9,139 bases of DNA, from positions 1-9,139 of the forward strand of contig JAEEIS010000122.1 of NCBI GenBank assembly GCA_016281475.1, in the 5' to 3' direction. The notes under the pieces are model-generated. The model was not told the DNA's origin and made no database searches. It was given only the letters and a program-made list of their open reading frames with translations. The stretch comes from Bacteroidales bacterium. GTDB lineage: Bacteria; Bacteroidota; Bacteroidia; Bacteroidales; P3. Within the stretch, counting starts at the first letter, position 1, and the number at the start of each line of letters is the position of its first letter. Shown one piece after another: positions 5,695 to 9,139 of this stretch. A program made the translations under genes and the position numbers.

Positions 5695-7152
5695 TTAGAG
5701 GACGGTGAATTTGACGGCGGAACCGTTGAGGCGGTAGATGTAGTTGCCGGGGGCGTAGTTTTGTAGGTTGAGGCGGTACTCCTTAGTGCCGGCGGGAACG
5801 ACGATGTTCTCGATGAGCTTGCCGTCGATGCTATAGGTGGAGAGGTACATGTTGAGCGACATGTCGACGGGAATCATGATATGGTCGGTGGCAGGGTTGG
5901 GGTAGGCGGGGGAGGTGGAGAAGGCTGTGTTCTCCTCGATGCCCACTTGCTCGCGGGGGAAGATTTTGTAGACCATGCCGTGGTTGTCGGTGAAATGATA
6001 TGTACCTGCGTTGCCAATGGCGGAGGCAGGTGCGAGGGTGTAGAATCCGTCGCTGCCACCGTCCCAGCCCCAACGGATATAGAACATGCTTTGGCTGGCA
6101 GCTGACGAACCGGCAATGACAAAGGCGTGGCCGGCAGCATCTTCACCGTGGCCCGGATCGGGGTCGGAAGCACTGTAATAAACCGGACGGGAGTTGGCAT
6201 CGATTTCGTTATGGAGAATTTCAAGCCACTGCTCATCGGTGCGGCCAGAACGATATATGTGGGTGGCCTGGTCGGAGTATTTGAACCAGTTGTAGAAGGC
6301 TCCGGGTACATTTTGTGAGACGGCACCGCTGCCATCGAGACCCCAGTCCATCTTGACGGTGACACCGCAGGCAAAGCTGATTTTGCCGCAGGCGCGCTTG
6401 TAGTTCCATTCGCTGCGCTCGTTGATTTGGTTGGGCATGCTGTCGAAGATGAACTTGTTGGAGTCGACAGCGAATTTGTATTTGATGGTTTGGTTGTTCC
6501 AGTTGGTGACGGCGGTAGAACTGTTGCTGCCGCCGCCCTTGACGGGGTATTTCCAGTAGTGCATAATTGATGCCATGGCGGTGGCGACGCAGCCTACCAG
6601 ACAGGGCTTGCCTTGGACTTGAGGGCAGAAGACGTTGTAGGATGGGGCATTGGGGTCGCCCTGTCCCCATTTGGCCTTGACGAGGACGGCCTTGGTCGAG
6701 AGGTCGCAGGTGAAGGTCTGGTTGATGAGCTCGTCCCACTTGCCTTTAATCTCGGCGGTCGGGGTGGCGTTGTGGTTCTGGTCCTGACTGATGAGGCGGG
6801 CATAGCTTTCCAGCATGTATTGGCAGGCGGGATTGAGGTTGTCGAGACGCCCTTCGGGCGAATAGGCGAGGACGGGGTCGGTGGTGTTGGAAGCGGAGAC
6901 CACGACAAAGCCGTTGCCGGCCACATTGAAGGCATAGAGTGCGGGGATGCACAGGGTGGGATTGTCGAATTGCTGGACGAGTTCCAACTTCTCAGCACTA
7001 ACAGGAGCCTTGGTGCCTGTTGCGACGTTGTAGTAGTAGGCACCAATCTGTTTGGCGGTTTGGAGGTCTACATTGTCAGCTTTTACATTGCCACACATCA
7101 GCACAGAAAGCACGGTGAAAATGCTTACAATCTTGGTTTTTAGTGACTTCAT
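5695..7152 (-). CDS. Secreted C10-family cysteine protease (streptopain/interpain-like) with type IX secretion sorting domain
   Basis: A complete 485-residue preproprotein. Residues 1-25 form a signal peptide ending VKA. Residues about 26-130 resemble the Spi/I69-type inhibitory propeptide of C10 peptidases (LYAFNVAGNGFVVVSAS, then DPVLAYSPEG). The catalytic domain starts near 155 with KAKWGQGDPNAPSYN. C188 in LVGCVATAMASIMHYW is the expected nucleophile, H342 in AAGHAFVIAG the catalytic histidine, and RWGWDGGSDGFY (360-371) the conserved Trp-containing loop; CGVTVKMDWGLDGSGA (262-277) is also typical. The tail from about 415 (YPNPATDHIMI to the end) is a type A T9SS sorting domain, which directs export across the outer membrane and is normally removed at the surface. 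Relatives such as streptopain and Prevotella interpain degrade host proteins; this protein's targets are unknown. It has its own -7 box, shares a terminator with the convergent gene, and all visible catalytic residues are intact. Confidence 0.93.
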   Translation of the reverse strand: MKSLKTKIVSIFTVLSVLMCGNVKADNVDLQTAKQIGAYYYNVATGTKAPVSAEKLELVQQFDNPTLCIPALYAFNVAGNGFVVVSASNTTDPVLAYSPEGRLDNLNPACQYMLESYARLISQDQNHNATPTAEIKGKWDELINQTFTCDLSTKAVLVKAKWGQGDPNAPSYNVFCPQVQGKPCLVGCVATAMASIMHYWKYPVKGGGSNSSTAVTNWNNQTIKYKFAVDSNKFIFDSMPNQINERSEWNYKRACGKISFACGVTVKMDWGLDGSGAVSQNVPGAFYNWFKYSDQATHIYRSGRTDEQWLEILHNEIDANSRPVYYSASDPDPGHGEDAAGHAFVIAGSSAASQSMFYIRWGWDGGSDGFYTLAPASAIGNAGTYHFTDNHGMVYKIFPREQVGIEENTAFSTSPAYPNPATDHIMIPVDMSLNMYLSTYSIDGKLIENIVVPAGTKEYRLNLQNYAPGNYIYRLNGSAVKFTVL

Positions 7153-7191
7153 TTGAATAAATTGTTATGTTGATTATTGAGTTTTAACGGG

Positions 7192-7199
7192 CAAAGATA
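7192..7199 (-). promoter_or_regulatory. Candidate Bacteroidetes -7 box for the C10 protease gene
   Basis: The minus strand reads TATCTTTG followed by CCC, an exact TAnnTTTG match. Transcription would begin near 7186, leaving a leader of about 34 nt before ATG 7152. The upstream sequence to 7264 is AT-rich. I find no TTTG at the -33 spacing. No hairpin terminator separates this promoter from the DUF819 stop codon at 7265, so read-through from the uvrA transcript is possible. Confidence 0.65.
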
Positions 7200-7264
7200 C
7201 AACTTTTATTTCGTTTATGAATAAAAAAGTATGGCGATTTGTATTTTTTATGAAAGCGGGACGG

Positions 7265-8371
7265 TCAGGCCGGGGCGAGGAGGAAGAATATGGCAAGGCC
7301 TAGGTAGTTGCCTAGCATGTATCCAATCAGGCCCACGGTGATGCCGAGGACGATGATTTCCTTGTTGCCGAGTAGGGCGGCGACGAGTGGCACGAAAGGT
7401 GGTGAATTGATGAGTGCCACGGAGGTGACAAGGGTGGTGTCGCCGTCGAGGTGCAGCAGTTTGGCGAAGAGGATTTGCAGCACTAGGGAGCCGAAGATGA
7501 CAAAGAGGATGAACCAAAGGATATGGAGGCTGCCGGCCAGGTTCATCTGGCGCACGTCGCAGGCGTTGGCAATGGAGAAACAGAAGAGGTAGACGAAGTA
7601 GAGGCCGAGTGTGAAGGAGGTGGGCTGGGTGTCGCGTTGCCGGGCATCGCGATTGACGCGGCGCACCAAGGGGAGGAATGTGGCGGCGATGGCGAGCGTG
7701 GTGAGGATGAGAATGAGTATGGGGGTGGAGAGACTGTCGGGGAAGAGGGTGGAGAGGAGATAGGAGACGATGGCGATGAGCAGGGCTAGGAGAGGTGTGA
7801 CGGCGTGGCGTAGGAAGGGATTGAGGGATTTGGGGGTGGACTCTAAATTGGAAGATGTGGGGAGAGGGGTATCGTGGCCCAACAGGCGGCGGAACAAGGG
7901 TTTGCCAAGGCAGATGACGAAGACGAGGTAGAGACCGGTGATGATGAGGTCGTAGGAGGTGACGTAGAGGTAGGTGTGCTGGTCCATCCCGACGCCTTGG
8001 GCAATGGCTCCCATGTTGGGGATGCCGCCGGTGTAGATGCCGACGGCCACGGCGCATACTTGGGCAAACTGGCGAGGGTCGCTCTGTCCGCGGAAGAGGA
8101 AGAATCCAATGATGGTGACAATGAGCACGGCGAGTAGGCCGCTGAGGAAGGCTTTGAGAGCTCTGCCTGTGGACCAATTGGATAGGCTGCACGCGACGAG
8201 CATGAGGGGGATGGCAAGGGGGGTGCAGATGTTGCCGACGAGGTTGTTGAGTTCGAGCAGGCGCGAGTTGTGAAGCCAAGGGGTGGTGTTGGCTACCAAT
8301 AGTCCGATGACGTACAGCACGGCCATAGGGCTGACTTTGTCAATCCATTGCCAACGACGGGCTAGGAGCAT
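7265..8371 (-). CDS. DUF819-family polytopic membrane protein (start uncertain, probably upstream)
   Basis: From the first ATG (8371) the protein has 368 residues, almost all hydrophobic helices with short loops; I count about ten or eleven likely spans. Diagnostic DUF819 stretches are GIYTGGIPNMGAIAQG (111-126), TLVTSVALINSPPFVPLVAALL (in 313-334), and GLIGYMLGNYLGL (347-359). The family (Bacillus YjcL is a member) sits in the cytoplasmic membrane and looks transporter-like, but no substrate is established. Starting at ATG 8371 leaves only three hydrophobic residues before ARRWQW and omits a clear transmembrane helix encoded in frame just upstream (8372-8437). The start is therefore probably not this ATG. 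The gene directly follows uvrA on the same strand and must rely on its transcript, since no -7 box was seen in the 66-bp gap. The loop at about 165-185 is polar. The coding strand is strikingly C-rich. Confidence 0.85.
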   Translation of the reverse strand: MLLARRWQWIDKVSPMAVLYVIGLLVANTTPWLHNSRLLELNNLVGNICTPLAIPLMLVACSLSNWSTGRALKAFLSGLLAVLIVTIIGFFLFRGQSDPRQFAQVCAVAVGIYTGGIPNMGAIAQGVGMDQHTYLYVTSYDLIITGLYLVFVICLGKPLFRRLLGHDTPLPTSSNLESTPKSLNPFLRHAVTPLLALLIAIVSYLLSTLFPDSLSTPILILILTTLAIAATFLPLVRRVNRDARQRDTQPTSFTLGLYFVYLFCFSIANACDVRQMNLAGSLHILWFILFVIFGSLVLQILFAKLLHLDGDTTLVTSVALINSPPFVPLVAALLGNKEIIVLGITVGLIGYMLGNYLGLAIFFLLAPA

Positions 8372-8437
8372 GACAAGGGCAGGGATGCCGAGGAGGTATA
8401 TCAGATAGGGGAGGATGGCTTGCGGGGGTATTGAATG
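8372..8437 (-). other. In-frame extension of the DUF819 gene lacking a standard start codon
   Basis: Between the uvrA stop (TAA, 8438-8440) and the first DUF819 ATG are exactly 22 sense codons in the same frame. They translate to HSIPPQ followed by AILPYLIYLLGIPALV, which completes a typical first transmembrane helix. None of the 22 codons is ATG, GTG or TTG. The possible weak starts are ATA at 8429-8431, ATC at 8414-8416, CTG at 8402-8404 and ATA at 8399-8401. ATA 8429 would give a 388-residue protein with the whole helix. The helix reading is direct; the choice of start is inference. Confidence 0.6.
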
Positions 8438-9139
8438 TTATTGTTTCATGGCATCCAGTTCCTCTTTGAGGTACTGGCCGGTGAAGTTGTCGGGCTGTTG
8501 GGCAAGGTCCTCGGGTGTGCCTTGGAACATGATTTGTCCGCCACGACGACCTCCTTCGGGACCCATGTCGACAATCCAGTCGGCCACCTTGATGACATCC
8601 ATGTTGTGCTCGATGACGAGGACGCTGTTGCCACGGTCGACAAGGCGTTGCAGCACCTCGAGCAGGACGCGTATGTCTTCGAAGTGGAGACCGGTGGTGG
8701 GCTCATCGAGGATATAGAGTGTGTTGCCCGTCTCGGGACGTGCCAGCTCGGTAGCGAGCTTGATGCGCTGGGCTTCGCCGCCGCTGAGGGTGGTGGACTG
8801 CTGGCCGAGGGTGATATAGCCTAGGCCTACTTCCTGTAGGGTCTTGAGTTTGCGATAGAGCTTGGGGTAGGACTCGAAGAAGGTGACGGCCTCGTTGATG
8901 GTCATGTCGAGCACGTCGGAGATGCTCTTGCCTTTGTATCTTATTTCCAGTGTCTCACGGTTGTAGCGTTTGCCGTTGCAAACTTCGCAATTGACGTAGA
9001 CGTCGGGTAGGAAATTCATTTCGATGGTACGGACACCGGCACCCTTGCAGTGTTCGCAACGTCCGCCGCTGACGTTGAATGAGAAGCGGCCGGGCTTGTA
9101 GCCGCGAATGCGGGCGCTGGGCAGCTGGGTGAAGAGGGC
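8438..9139 (-). CDS. uvrA: Excinuclease ABC subunit A, C-terminal part (N-terminus outside the window)
   Basis: The frame is open from the right edge to TAA at 8438, giving the last 233 residues. UvrA is the DNA-damage-recognition ATPase of the UvrABC nucleotide-excision repair pathway and works in the cytoplasm on DNA. The visible part contains the C-terminal zinc finger C28-x2-C31-x19-C51-x2-C54 (CEHC and CEVC), the second ABC signature [15 protein letters not shown] (118-132), Walker [16 protein letters not shown] (141-155), and the H-loop histidine in VIEHNMD (178). Together these are diagnostic of UvrA as opposed to other ABC ATPases. Alignment from memory places this as roughly the last quarter of a protein of about 940 residues. 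The DUF819 gene follows after 66 bp on the same strand, so the two probably share a transcript. All visible catalytic residues are intact. Confidence 0.97.
   Translation of the reverse strand, partial: ALFTQLPSARIRGYKPGRFSFNVSGGRCEHCKGAGVRTIEMNFLPDVYVNCEVCNGKRYNRETLEIRYKGKSISDVLDMTINEAVTFFESYPKLYRKLKTLQEVGLGYITLGQQSTTLSGGEAQRIKLATELARPETGNTLYILDEPTTGLHFEDIRVLLEVLQRLVDRGNSVLVIEHNMDVIKVADWIVDMGPEGGRRGGQIMFQGTPEDLAQQPDNFTGQYLKEELDAMKQ

Noticed and set aside
7248..8279. A 343-codon minus-strand open frame overlapping the DUF819 gene
   Set aside because: Its product is dominated by Pro, His and Arg with no domain. It is the out-of-frame reading of a very C-rich coding strand, whereas the competing frame has clear membrane helices and family motifs.
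8438..9019. uvrA starting at the ATG at 9019
   Set aside because: The frame is open to the right edge and the upstream 40 codons encode the conserved [18 protein letters not shown] region and half of the zinc finger, so that ATG is internal.

Overview
The window looks like chromosomal DNA from a member of the Bacteroidales. Four promoter-type boxes match the Bacteroidetes -7 consensus TAnnTTTG. One secreted protease carries a type IX secretion (T9SS) sorting domain. There is a carboxypeptidase-regulatory/TonB-dependent outer-membrane receptor, and no start codon has an obvious Shine-Dalgarno sequence. I cannot name the genus; a gut- or oral-type Prevotella-like or related lineage is a guess.

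Layout. Positions 1-2594 (minus) hold most of a TonB-dependent receptor whose C-terminus runs off the left edge. Positions 2647-4005 (minus) encode a complete MATE-family exporter, 52 bp upstream of the receptor. Positions 4006-4309 are a 304-bp AT-rich divergent intergenic region. It holds a -7 box for the MATE gene, six exactly 10-bp-phased copies of an ATCGGTARRA repeat, and a second -7 box that almost touches the next start codon. Positions 4310-5620 (plus) encode an unrecognised secreted protein that looks like an outer-membrane beta-barrel. A strong bidirectional hairpin terminator at 5644-5672 separates it from the convergent gene at 5695-7152 (minus), a C10 (streptopain/interpain-like) cysteine protease with signal peptide, propeptide, catalytic domain and T9SS tail. 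Positions 7265-8371 (minus, coding sense probably starting further upstream) encode a DUF819-family membrane protein. Positions 8438-9139 (minus) are the last 233 codons of uvrA, whose N-terminus is beyond the right edge.

How the genes relate. Three of the six products are cell-envelope or exported proteins (receptor, barrel, secreted protease), and the MATE and DUF819 proteins are multi-span membrane proteins. uvrA and the DUF819 gene are almost certainly co-transcribed. The MATE and receptor genes may be co-transcribed, but the receptor also has its own -7 box. I see no gene cluster that amounts to a recognisable new defence or biosynthetic system.

The most unusual points are: (1) the phased decamer array upstream of the uncharacterised barrel gene; (2) that gene's apparently leaderless start; (3) the DUF819 gene, whose first transmembrane helix is encoded upstream of its first ATG, in the same frame as the uvrA stop and without an ATG, GTG or TTG; and (4) a change in strand composition at the divergent intergenic region.
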